From Desulfonatronovibrio sp. (GTDB lineage: Bacteria > Desulfobacterota > Desulfovibrionia > Desulfovibrionales > Desulfonatronovibrionaceae): a stretch of DNA of 64,000 nt. Shown here in pieces: positions 41,179-50,323 of the stretch. Location of the stretch: contig PXDF01000063.1 of NCBI GenBank assembly GCA_003566455.1, positions 1-64,000 on the forward strand, in the 5' to 3' direction. The translations under genes were made by a program, and so were the position numbers. The first letter of the stretch is position 1, and every line of letters starts with the position of its first letter. Under the pieces are notes generated by a model, which saw only the letters and a program-made list of their open reading frames with translations, had not been told where the DNA came from and did no database searches.

Positions 41179-41734
41179 TGATGTCCGTCCCGAATTTTCT
41201 GTTCAGTTCGTTTTGTATGGCAACGGCCTGATCCCATGATTTCTGCATAAGTCCGTTCATGCGATCATTAATTCCATAGCGGGAAAAAAGATCATCAAAC
41301 CTTGTTTCAAGAGAAACTATCTGGTCGTGCTTAACCCGTTTATCGCTGTAAATGATAACCAGAGGCAAAAAAAATTTTTCAATATCAATGTCTCCAGGCC
41401 AGAAAACATGGTGCATTACTCCCTGGGCTATGGCCGGATTGCGAGTTAATTCCATTACCAGACTGGCCCCAAGCTGATTGTGAAATCCTCCATGCTCAAT
41501 ACAGTAGAATTTGCCAAGATCATGCAGCAAAGCCGAAGCAATTACGGCACCGGTGGGAACAGGGATATCATCCTTGGCCAGCAGGCATATTTCTTCAGCT
41601 ACAACTGCCACCAGACGGCTGTGCTCCTGAATATGACCGGGAAGTTTGAACTCTTCCCAATACCTGAAGCATTCTTCTCTGGAAGGAACGGTCCAGTTTT
41701 TATTATAGGGGTAATGAGCGGGTTTGAAAATCAT
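41144..41734 (-). CDS. HD-domain phosphohydrolase-like protein
   Basis: HIQEHSRLVAVVAEEIC, ASALLHDLGKFYCIEHGGFHNQLG. Confidence 0.82.
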   Translation of the reverse strand: MIFKPAHYPYNKNWTVPSREECFRYWEEFKLPGHIQEHSRLVAVVAEEICLLAKDDIPVPTGAVIASALLHDLGKFYCIEHGGFHNQLGASLVMELTRNPAIAQGVMHHVFWPGDIDIEKFFLPLVIIYSDKRVKHDQIVSLETRFDDLFSRYGINDRMNGLMQKSWDQAVAIQNELNRKFGTDINACAFNCRRLV

Positions 41735-41905
41735 ATGGCAAAACAATGGTATTGATAATTCCCGTGGCAACTTGGCTGTTTACCATCAGTCGCAAGAAAA
41801 GGCAAAATAAACTTTCTAAACCAGCGGATCATGTCGTTGACCTTTGCCGCATGCCTGACTATGTATTCTTCTGCAAAAATAGATTCATGTTTTTTGGAGG
41901 TCTTT

Positions 41906-42136
41906 ATGTGTCTTGCCATACCCATGGAAATCAAATCCATAGAAGATAATGTTGCTACTGTAGAAGTGGGCGGGGTCAGAAATCAGGTCCGTCTTGATAT
42001 AATTGATGAACCGGCCCAGGTGGGTGATTTTGTTATTGTTCATGCTGGTTTTGCCTTGCGCAGAATTGATCGTGAAGAGGGGCTTGAGACCCTGAAACTA
42101 TTCCAGGAGGGGCTTGGGCTTGAACTTGTTAAATAA
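41906..42136 (+). CDS. hypC: Hydrogenase maturation chaperone HypC
   Basis: MCLAIPMEIKSIEDNVATVEVGGVRNQVRLDIIDEPAQVGDFVIVHAGFALRRID. Confidence 0.95.
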   Translation: MCLAIPMEIKSIEDNVATVEVGGVRNQVRLDIIDEPAQVGDFVIVHAGFALRRIDREEGLETLKLFQEGLGLELVK

Positions 42137-43202
42137 ATTCAAGGATCCAAAGCTTTGCTTGAATATTCTGGCTCAGATCAGGGCCGAAATCAATGGGGAA
42201 TTCAGATTCATGGAAGTCTGCGGGACCCATACAATGGCCATTTTTCAAAGCGGCATAAGAACCCTTCTGCCTGAACAGATTGTTCATCTCTCAGGACCTG
42301 GCTGCCCTGTATGCGTCACCCATGACCGGGAAATTGCAGCCTATCTTGCCTTGTCAGAAAAAGATCTGGTCATTGCCACGTTTGGTGACCTGATCAAGGT
42401 TCCAGGGCCAGGCGGCAGAAACCTAAAAATGGCCCAGGCTGAAGGTGCAAGGATTAAAGTCGTGTATTCGGCCTTTGATGCTTTGCAGATTGCCCTGGAA
42501 AATCCTGATGATAAGGTGGTTTTTCTGGGTGTGGGTTTTGAAACAACCGCTCCCACTGTTGCCGCTGTCATCAGAATGGCCAGGGAGCAGGGAGTTGGCA
42601 ATTTTTCTGTCCTGTCTTTTCATAAACTTGTTCCTCCAGCCCTTAAGGCTCTGGCGACAGATCAGCAAATCACGGTAAACGGCCTGCTTCTTCCGGGTCA
42701 CGTGTCCACGATTATTGGTCTTGAACCCTATCTGTTTCTGGCTCAGGAATACAAAATGCCTTCAGTCATAGGCGGCTTTGAGCCTCTGGATATTCTCCAG
42801 GCCATACTCATCATGATCAGACAGAAAAATCAGGGTCAGGTCGAGGTTGTGAATAATTACAAACGAGTGGTCAGCGACAAAGGAAATGCCAGAGCTATGG
42901 AAATAATGTATGATGTCTTTGTGACCTGTGACGCCCTCTGGCGCGGTCTTGGAGTCATTCCTGACAGCGGTCTGGCCGTTAGGAAGCAGTATCAGGATTT
43001 TGACGCCTCTGTGGTACATGATCAGAAACTGCCTCAGGTGGAAGAAATTCCCGGCTGCAAATGCGGAGAAGTACTTAAGGGTTTGATATCTCCAGACAGG
43101 TGTCCACTCTATGGCACCAGATGCACCCCGGCCAGACCCGTGGGTCCGTGCATGGTCTCAACCGAAGGTTCATGCGCTGCATATTACAAATACCGGTTGT
43201 AG
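42114..43202 (+). CDS. hypD: Hydrogenase maturation protein HypD
   Basis: FMEVCGTHTMAIFQSGIRTLLPEQIVHLSGPGCPVCVTH. Confidence 0.97.
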   Translation: MGLNLLNKFKDPKLCLNILAQIRAEINGEFRFMEVCGTHTMAIFQSGIRTLLPEQIVHLSGPGCPVCVTHDREIAAYLALSEKDLVIATFGDLIKVPGPGGRNLKMAQAEGARIKVVYSAFDALQIALENPDDKVVFLGVGFETTAPTVAAVIRMAREQGVGNFSVLSFHKLVPPALKALATDQQITVNGLLLPGHVSTIIGLEPYLFLAQEYKMPSVIGGFEPLDILQAILIMIRQKNQGQVEVVNNYKRVVSDKGNARAMEIMYDVFVTCDALWRGLGVIPDSGLAVRKQYQDFDASVVHDQKLPQVEEIPGCKCGEVLKGLISPDRCPLYGTRCTPARPVGPCMVSTEGSCAAYYKYRL

Positions 43203-43260
43203 TTTCATGCCCCAAGGATATGGCGAAAGATGATGATGTTTATAAAATATGGACCCACTT

Positions 43261-44268
43261 ATGTCTGAAAGAATAATCCTTGATTATGGAAGCGGAGGCA
43301 AAGCCTCACAGCGTCTGATCAAAGATCTGTTTATCAAACATTTCGGGAATCCAAGCCTGAACAGACTTGATGACGCGGCGCTGATATCCGGACTTGAAGG
43401 GTGCTTATCCATGAGCACTGACACCTTCACCGTGGATCCCGTATTTTTTCCCGGAGGCAATATCGGTTCTCTGGCCGTTCATGGAACAGTCAACGACGTG
43501 GCCATGCTTGGGGCAATTCCCAAATATATCAGTTGCGCCTTTATTCTTGAAGAGGGCCTGAAAATGGATGATCTGAACAGGATTGTCAGTTCAATGGCCA
43601 TGGCCGCCCAGGATGCCGGAGTACTTATAGTGACAGGAGATACCAAAGTGGTGCCAAGAGGGGCTGTGGACAGGATATTTATCAACACTACAGGCATAGG
43701 ATCGGTTGTCGCTCATCCACCTCCATCTGGGAGCAGGGCTGTTCCGGGAGACATGATCCTGGTCAGCGGAAGCATTGGAGATCATGGCCTGGCAATTTTA
43801 TCGCACCGTCAGGGGATATCTTTTGAAACAGATATTTTGAGCGATTCTCAGGCCCTGAATCATCTGATCATAAAGCTGATCAGGGAAGTGGGCGATGTTC
43901 ACGTGCTCCGCGATCCCACCAGAGGGGGGCTGGCCACGACCTTGAATGAAATTGCCCAGCAGTCCGGCGTGGAATTATTCATTGAGCAGGAAAAAATACC
44001 CGTTCGTCAGGAAGTTGAAGGAGGATGTTCTTTTCTGGGACTTGATCCGTTATACTTGGCAAATGAAGGCAAGTTCATCTGTATCCTTCCTGAAAAATCA
44101 GCCGGAAAAGCCCTTGAGGTCATGCACGCGGATCCCGCAGGGCAGGGAGCCGCCATTATCGGACATGTCAGGCAGGGCAGAAAGGGAAAAGTGGTGCTCA
44201 GGACCGCCCTGGGTGGTCACAGGCTTCTTGATATGCTGGAGGGAGAACAATTGCCCAGAATCTGCTAG
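43261..44268 (+). CDS. hypE: Hydrogenase maturation protein HypE
   Basis: LDYGSGGKASQRLIKDLF, STDTFTVDPVFFPGGNIGSLAVHGTVNDVAMLGA, C-terminal PRIC. Confidence 0.96.
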   Translation: MSERIILDYGSGGKASQRLIKDLFIKHFGNPSLNRLDDAALISGLEGCLSMSTDTFTVDPVFFPGGNIGSLAVHGTVNDVAMLGAIPKYISCAFILEEGLKMDDLNRIVSSMAMAAQDAGVLIVTGDTKVVPRGAVDRIFINTTGIGSVVAHPPPSGSRAVPGDMILVSGSIGDHGLAILSHRQGISFETDILSDSQALNHLIIKLIREVGDVHVLRDPTRGGLATTLNEIAQQSGVELFIEQEKIPVRQEVEGGCSFLGLDPLYLANEGKFICILPEKSAGKALEVMHADPAGQGAAIIGHVRQGRKGKVVLRTALGGHRLLDMLEGEQLPRIC

Positions 44269-44277
44269 CATAAAATT

Positions 44278-44502
44278 ATGAACTACTGGTCCGGGCTTGG
44301 AAAAGCCGTGATATTTACCGGGGTAATCCTGATAATCATCGGGATGATAATCCTTTTCAGGGACAAGCTGCCTTTTGGCATTGGCCGTCTTCCCGGGGAC
44401 CTATCCATTGAACGGGATAATTTCAGGTTTTATTTTCCCTTGGGCACTTGTATTGCTGCCAGCATTATTTTGACTCTGGTACTGTATTTATGGAGAAAAT
44501 AG
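44278..44502 (+). CDS. DUF2905 small membrane protein
   Basis: GKAVIFTGVILIIIGMIILFRDKLPFGIGRLPGDLSIERDNFRFYFPLGT. Confidence 0.82.
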   Translation: MNYWSGLGKAVIFTGVILIIIGMIILFRDKLPFGIGRLPGDLSIERDNFRFYFPLGTCIAASIILTLVLYLWRK

Positions 44503-44505
44503 GGC

Positions 44506-45900
44506 TTATTGAGCTGTTTTTTTCAGTCTGTTCAAAACACGTTCTTTGCCGAGAACCTCCATAGTTTCAAAAAGGCCGGGGCTGGCTGTTTTACCGGTTA
44601 TGGCCACCCGTAGAGGCTGAGCAATGACTTTGAACTTGACTTCTCTTTTCTTGATATAATTTCCCAGTTCCTCTTCCAGAGCCTTTTGATCAAAAGCATC
44701 CATTTTTTCCAGCAACATGGCGATTTCACTCAAGTATGCCTCTGTTTCCCGAGTCAGAAATTTATCCACGGCCTTTTGATCATAAACCAGGCTCTGGTCA
44801 TCGGCCAGAAAGAACTCAGCCATTTCAGCCATTTCCTTCATGGTTCCCGCCCTGGGCTTCAGCAGGGGAATGATTTTCTCCAGATAACTCTGGTCAACGG
44901 GCAGCAGACTCTGATCAAGATGCTCAGCAAGAATCGATGCCAGGCGGCTGACATCGGCTTCCTTGATATAATGGGAATTAAGCCAGATAAGCTTGCTTGT
45001 ATCAAAGATGCAAGCTGATGATCCGAGATTTTCCAGGGAAAACTTCTTGATCAGGTCTTCTTTGGAAAAAATTTCTTCATCCTTGAAAGACCATCCCAGG
45101 CGGACCAGGTAATTAAGCATTGCTTCAGGCAAAAAGCCCATTTCCCTGTAAGCCATGACTGACAGCGCACCGTGGCGTTTGGAGAGTTTTTTTCTATCCG
45201 GGCCCAGGATCATGGGAACATGGCCAAAAAGAGGCGGATCAACTCCCAGGGCCTTATAGATGAGTATCTGTTTAGGAGTGTTGTTGACATGGTCGTCGCC
45301 GCGCAGGATGTGGGTTATCCCCATTTCAATATCATCCACCACCACGGCCAGATTATAGGTGGGAGTTCCGTCTTTTCGCTGCAGAACAAAATCGTCCAGC
45401 TCCTGGTTGTCAAGATATATGGGTCCTTTGACCTGATCAATAAATACAGTCTGTCCGGTCAAGGGGGCTTTCAGCCTGATGACCGTATCCGGGCCGGGTT
45501 TGACTCCCATATCCCGGCATTTTCCGCTGTATTTTGGCTTGAGTCCCTTTTTTCTGGCCGCCTCCCGCATGGCTTCCACTTCATCAGGAGAACAATTGCA
45601 GTAATACCCGCTTCCTTTTTCAATAAGACTGTCAATATAACTTAAATATTCCTCTTTCCTCTGACTCTGGAAAAATGGCCCCCGGTCGTAATCGAGTCCA
45701 AGCCAGTCCATGGCGTCAATAATGGCCCGGGTCATTTCAGGGGTTGATCTCTGCTGATCAGTGTCTTCAACCCTGAGAATAAAGTGCCCGTCATTTTTTC
45801 TGGCAAAAAGCCAGTTGAAAAGAGCGGTCCTGGCTCCTCCAATATGCAGATATCCGGTGGGACTGGGCGCGAATCTGGTTGTGACTGTATTCATGTTCAA
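44506..45900 (-). CDS. gltX: Glutamate--tRNA ligase
   Basis: TRFAPSPTGYLHIGGARTALFNWLFAR, RKKLSKRHGALSV. Confidence 0.97.
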   Translation of the reverse strand: MNMNTVTTRFAPSPTGYLHIGGARTALFNWLFARKNDGHFILRVEDTDQQRSTPEMTRAIIDAMDWLGLDYDRGPFFQSQRKEEYLSYIDSLIEKGSGYYCNCSPDEVEAMREAARKKGLKPKYSGKCRDMGVKPGPDTVIRLKAPLTGQTVFIDQVKGPIYLDNQELDDFVLQRKDGTPTYNLAVVVDDIEMGITHILRGDDHVNNTPKQILIYKALGVDPPLFGHVPMILGPDRKKLSKRHGALSVMAYREMGFLPEAMLNYLVRLGWSFKDEEIFSKEDLIKKFSLENLGSSACIFDTSKLIWLNSHYIKEADVSRLASILAEHLDQSLLPVDQSYLEKIIPLLKPRAGTMKEMAEMAEFFLADDQSLVYDQKAVDKFLTRETEAYLSEIAMLLEKMDAFDQKALEEELGNYIKKREVKFKVIAQPLRVAITGKTASPGLFETMEVLGKERVLNRLKKTAQ

Positions 45901-45918
45901 TGCCTATGGTCATTTTAC

Positions 45919-45949
45919 GAAAAAAATGGCGGGCCATCAAAGCCCGCCA
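45919..45949 (-). terminator. Rho-independent terminator downstream of the NifU-like gene
   Basis: TGGCGGGC-CATCAAA-GCCCGCCA, A-run on + strand adjacent. Confidence 0.85.
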
Positions 45950-45976
45950 GAGAGATCCCTGCCATACAACCTTAGT

Positions 45977-46201
45977 CTAAGATGCAGGCTCAACACCTTT
46001 TATTTCAGGTAGTTCTTTTAATATCAAGCGCTCGATCCCGTTTTTAAGGGTCATCTGGGACATGGGACAACCTTTGCACGCGCCGGTAAGCCGCACTTTT
46101 ACTATTCCCTGGTCGGTCACTTCCACCAATTCCACGTCTCCGCCGTCTGCCTGAAGAGAAGGCCTGATTTTGTCCAGGACCGCCTGTACCCTATCTTTCA
46201 T
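45977..46201 (-). CDS. NifU C-terminal-domain Fe-S scaffold protein
   Basis: [52 protein letters not shown]. Confidence 0.93.
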   Translation of the reverse strand: MKDRVQAVLDKIRPSLQADGGDVELVEVTDQGIVKVRLTGACKGCPMSQMTLKNGIERLILKELPEIKGVEPAS

Positions 46202-46556
46202 TATGTTCCTCGCTGGAGAGTTAAAAGTTACAAGTTAAGATGGAGAAATCAGACAGTTAAAGCCCATACTGCGCCGGACATTTAGATGCCTGTAAATTAT
46301 CAATAAGCTCAAAGTCTTGACGGAGAATTTTGGATGTCAAGTTTTTTAATAACATCAAAATATAACTATTACCAGTTGATTTGTCAAAAAAGACACGCCC
46401 GCTAGTGAGTCCATCTCGTCTCAAAGCCGGGAAAGTCCTGATAACACGCTTCCGTGAGCGGACCCGCGTGAATGGAAATCGAGCAACACCCTCAGACAGC
46501 ATAATGTCCTGAGTTGAAAAGAAAAGTCTCAATGTGCGAATTTTCAATACCCAGGC

Positions 46557-46889
46557 TCAACACTTCATTTTTTCAGGAGGTCGGCGTTCTGGAACGTATA
46601 TGTGGACGATCTTGTCTTCATTCCATTCTTTTGAAACATACAGGCCGCAATAGCAGCTGCCAAACTCGATCACATCCTGCTTTCTGTAAACACAGGGACA
46701 GATTATATCTTTATCATCCTGCTGATTACCGGATGCCAGCCGGCACGGGCAGGCCATGTAACCGTAGCGGTCTTTGTTCTCCAGAAGACTTTGCATCAGC
46801 TCCATAACCATGGTTTTGTTTCTGTTAAAATAGTATCCCTTGGGTTCCTGAATTTTTTTCAGGGTTTCATAAAGTTTTTCCGGAGTCAT
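46557..46889 (-). CDS. Ferredoxin-thioredoxin reductase catalytic-subunit-like protein
   Basis: CPCRLASGNQQDDKDIICPCVYRKQDVIEFGSCYCGLYVS matches the CPC...CPC...C-C cluster/disulfide pattern. Confidence 0.87.
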   Translation of the reverse strand: MTPEKLYETLKKIQEPKGYYFNRNKTMVMELMQSLLENKDRYGYMACPCRLASGNQQDDKDIICPCVYRKQDVIEFGSCYCGLYVSKEWNEDKIVHIYVPERRPPEKMKC

Positions 46890-47140
46890 TTTCCACATGC
46901 CTCCAGAATTTCTTCCTTGTTCAGGCCGACAATGATCTTTTCACCGTCTATGACAATAGTTGGAAAGGAGACCTTAGGGTTATATTTTTTGACTTCTTCA
47001 ATGGCTTTTTCGCGCTCATCTCCAGTCAGCTTGTCCACGTATACAAAGTCAAAGTCGATATTTTTATTGTCAAGGAATTCCTTAGTGTTTTTGCAATGAA
47101 TGCAGGTGCTTAATGCATAAAGAAAGACATTTTTTGCCAT
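46886..47140 (-). CDS. Glutaredoxin-like protein
   Basis: MAKNVFLYALSTCIHCKNTKEFL...NPKVSFPTIVIDGEKIIVGLN. Confidence 0.88.
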   Translation of the reverse strand: MAKNVFLYALSTCIHCKNTKEFLDNKNIDFDFVYVDKLTGDEREKAIEEVKKYNPKVSFPTIVIDGEKIIVGLNKEEILEACGK

Positions 47141-47187
47141 TTTTTAGCTCCATTTATTAGAATTTACTTTATTTTATAATACGTTGA

Positions 47188-47865
47188 TTACTGATCCATT
47201 AATTTGGGATTGTCTCGAAGCCAGAACAGGACATCAAATTTTTGGCTCACCTCACCCTGGAGAAACATTTCTTTAGATTTTTCCATATCCTGGATTCTCA
47301 TGTACACGTGTCTAAAGCCCTGTTCCACCCTATCATGTGAGGTAAGGACGCTGTTAATCCTGGCTCCATGAGACCTTAATAAATCCAGGACAGGCTTGAG
47401 GCTGCCTTGTTCGCTTGAAATCTTTACACCAATTTTTATCCCGCCCTGATAGGCACCAGTGATGTTTACCAATGCCTTAAATATATCCGTTTCAGTGATT
47501 ATGCCCACAACTTCCCCTTTTTCATCCACAACCGGCAGTCCTTCCACCTTCTTTTCAAGCATTTTGATGGCAGCTTTTTCAAGACTGTCATCTACTTTGA
47601 TGGTAAAAGGGTTGGGAGTCATAATGTCCTTAATCTTGATTTCAGAAAGAAGATAATAAAGCTCGTGCACATCCAGGGTAGTTGCCTTGGACGGTGAAGC
47701 ATCCTTAATGTCCCGGTCAGTAACTATGCCTACCAGCTTGCCTTGTTCATCGACAACCGGCAGGCGCCGGAAATCATTATCCTTGAATATTTTGGAGGCT
47801 TTGAGCATGGATGTGTCCTTGCTCACTGTTGTAACTTCCCTGGTCATCCAGTCTCTTATCAGCAT
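47188..47865 (-). CDS. CBS-domain pair protein with C-terminal ACT-like region
   Basis: Two CBS motifs (RRLPVVDEQGKLVGIVTDRDIKDA; EGLPVVDEKGEVVGIITETDIFKAL). Confidence 0.9.
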   Translation of the reverse strand: MLIRDWMTREVTTVSKDTSMLKASKIFKDNDFRRLPVVDEQGKLVGIVTDRDIKDASPSKATTLDVHELYYLLSEIKIKDIMTPNPFTIKVDDSLEKAAIKMLEKKVEGLPVVDEKGEVVGIITETDIFKALVNITGAYQGGIKIGVKISSEQGSLKPVLDLLRSHGARINSVLTSHDRVEQGFRHVYMRIQDMEKSKEMFLQGEVSQKFDVLFWLRDNPKLMDQ

Positions 47866-48170
47866 ATTATCCTCCTTATTTATGTAAATAAAATTGAAGA
47901 AGTTAATTATAATTTATATAACAAAAATCGACATAAATCAATAGGTAACCAAAGCATAAAAATGTCTTCACAGAGTAACATTGAAGCAGAATCCAAAGCC
48001 TGGCCTCGGGATTAAAACTGAAATCTGAATGAAGTGTAAACAGATATAACCCGAGTCCAGCATTGACCATCATGACCACCTGTGGCAAATTTAAAGAGGA
48101 TAACCGGCTTATGAATGCAAGGTGATACATGATTGTAGGTTAAACTGAAGCTGAATCATAAAGGAATATC

Positions 48171-48641
48171 ATGCCCAAGAAATTTATCCTGATCCTTCTG
48201 GACGGCCTTGGAGATCGCTCTTATCAAAGGCTTGGAAACATGGCCCCGCTCCAGGCGGCTCATAGAAAGGATCCCTTTCTGAAAAAGAAAGTAATCGAGC
48301 AGTTGGATCTGGGTCTTGGCAAGTCTCTGGCACGGCTCATGGAAAGACAAGATGTCTTTGTGGCTTTGACATCCGATCATTCTACTCCCTGCAAGGGCGA
48401 CATGGTCCATTGCGGCGAGCCTGTGCCTTTGGCAATATACGGTAAAGGCGTGAGAGTTGATCATGTGAAAAAATTTGATGAAATATCTGTGGCCAAAGGT
48501 GCCCTGGGATTTGTCCGGGGCTTTGAGTTCATGTATATGGTTTTGAATTATCTGGATATGGGGAAGCTGACAGGCCTGATGGACACAACATATGATCAGC
48601 CTTACTGGCCCGGAAACTCTGTGCCGTTCAGGTTGTTCTGA
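48171..48641 (+). pseudogene. Internally deleted archaeal-type (ApgM) 2,3-bisphosphoglycerate-independent phosphoglycerate mutase
   Basis: N-term ILILLDGLGDRSYQRLGNMAPLQAA is joined directly to C-terminal AHRKDPFLKKKVIEQLDLGLG...FVALTSDHSTPCKGDMVHCGEPVPLAIYG; the central region is absent. Confidence 0.75.
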
Positions 48642-48706
48642 TCCGGATGCAGTTGTTGATAGCGTGTTCTTATGAGTTTAAAACAGTTAATCATTAGGGA
48701 CAGAGT

Positions 48707-49561
48707 ATGAAAAGCGCGTTCCTGACGTGGGTCTTTTTTTTATTTGTCTGGACTTTGAATGTCCATGCCGTGACTGTTTCCATCCCTGAACAAGTTGGAC
48801 AGGGGGAGCCGTTCTGGGTGGAAATCAGTTCTGAACAAAAGCCTTTGTCCATAAATGTCAACTGGATGGACAAGGTTGTGGAATATCCGGTTGATCTTCC
48901 CGGAAAACAGAGAATTCTTTTGGGGGCAGGGCTGGATCATAAAGGAAAATATCCTTTGAACATTGTTTTTGATTTTCCAGAAGGGGTTTTAGACAAAAGC
49001 CTGCATATCAATATTGAGGAAAAGAATTATCCTGTTCAGCATCTGACCTTACCTGAATCCATGGTTACTCCTCCTCAGGAATTAATTGACAGGATAGTCA
49101 GGGAAAGGGAGAAAACCTTGGCCGCTCTGAATACTCTGAGCAAAAAGCGTTTCTGGTCAGACGAATTCGCCCGGCCCGTGCCTGGAGAGATCAGCTCTCC
49201 TTTCGGAGTGCGCAGGTTTTTAAACCAACAGCCCAGAGCCCCCCATAGAGGTGTAGACTTCAGAGGGCCTGAAGGCACACCGGTCAAGTCTCTGGACGCC
49301 GGAGTGGTTATCCTCACCGGAGACTTTTATTATGGTGGCCAGACAGTTATTATTGATCACGGCCTTGGCTTCCAGACTGTTTATATGCATTTGAGCAAAA
49401 TCAAGGTTAATGAAAAAGAACAAATATCCAAAGGAGATCTTGTTGGTCTGGTTGGAATGACCGGGAGGGCCACTGGTCCCCACCTGCACCTTGGGGTGTA
49501 TCTTCTCGGGGAGGCTGTTGATCCCATGTTTCTACTTGGGGGTCAGTTCAATCTTCAATGA
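48707..49561 (+). CDS. M23 family metallopeptidase (exported)
   Basis: Signal peptide; SSPFGVRRFLNQQPRAPHRGVDFRGPEGTPVKS, GMTGRATGPHLHLGVYLLG. Confidence 0.93.
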   Translation: MKSAFLTWVFFLFVWTLNVHAVTVSIPEQVGQGEPFWVEISSEQKPLSINVNWMDKVVEYPVDLPGKQRILLGAGLDHKGKYPLNIVFDFPEGVLDKSLHINIEEKNYPVQHLTLPESMVTPPQELIDRIVREREKTLAALNTLSKKRFWSDEFARPVPGEISSPFGVRRFLNQQPRAPHRGVDFRGPEGTPVKSLDAGVVILTGDFYYGGQTVIIDHGLGFQTVYMHLSKIKVNEKEQISKGDLVGLVGMTGRATGPHLHLGVYLLGEAVDPMFLLGGQFNLQ

Positions 49562-49931
49562 GCCGGTCCAGAATAAACCCGAAGAATATCGATTTACCCT
49601 CTGAATAATAGATCCAACCCATGTGAGAATGACAGGTGGAACAGAGCATGGTTTGCCAGGAATATCCTGGAAACCACGTAAATTCCAAGGTTTCAGGACC
49701 TGTTCCGTAAAGGTTTATGCCCCTGGAGAAACACCCCACTTCAAAGACCAGTCCAGCAGGGTTGACAAAAATATGGGTGTGGCTGCCGCTGATGCTTATG
49801 GACGCATCTTTCCATGTTATTTTGGTCTTGCAGGCTGAACAGAAAAGCGGCTTCTCCGGAAATCTGGTCCGTGTTTCGTTTTTTGTTTCATATTCCGGGG
49901 AAAATCCGGGATCAGGCTGAGCTCTGTACAT
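49548..49931 (-). CDS. CULT-domain (cereblon thalidomide-binding-like) protein
   Basis: CSACKTKITWKD, GSHTHIFVNPAGLVFEVGCF, EFTWFPGYSWQTMLCSTCHSHMGWIYYS: two CxxC and three-Trp pocket pattern. Confidence 0.85.
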   Translation of the reverse strand: MYRAQPDPGFSPEYETKNETRTRFPEKPLFCSACKTKITWKDASISISGSHTHIFVNPAGLVFEVGCFSRGINLYGTGPETLEFTWFPGYSWQTMLCSTCHSHMGWIYYSEGKSIFFGFILDRLIED

Positions 49932-50323
49932 GGCAGTATAAAATATCTGTTTCTGGTCTTTGAACTGTTTTTAAAACTTCAATTATCCGGGTTTTGAAGG
50001 TACTCTTAATCTGAGATTCATTAAGGCCTTTTCAATCTGCTTTCATCCTGATCCATGCGGATAAATGAGAAGATTGTCAAGGCAGACGGTCATGTAATAT
50101 TGAAGGTGGCTGTTGGGGAATTGCCCATTTGCTGTTTGATAGTTTTTTCTGTAAAAGATACAGTTTTAGATGACATCCTTGAATAAAATTTTTAGCTGAA
50201 TTGAGGTTTATCAAGCAGTTTCAGGAAAGGCTCAATTTAGTGTATAATTTTTGTGGTTACCCACAAGAGTGCATCAGGATGGTGAATATTTGTTAATCTT
50301 TAATTTGGGCGGATTTAAACACA

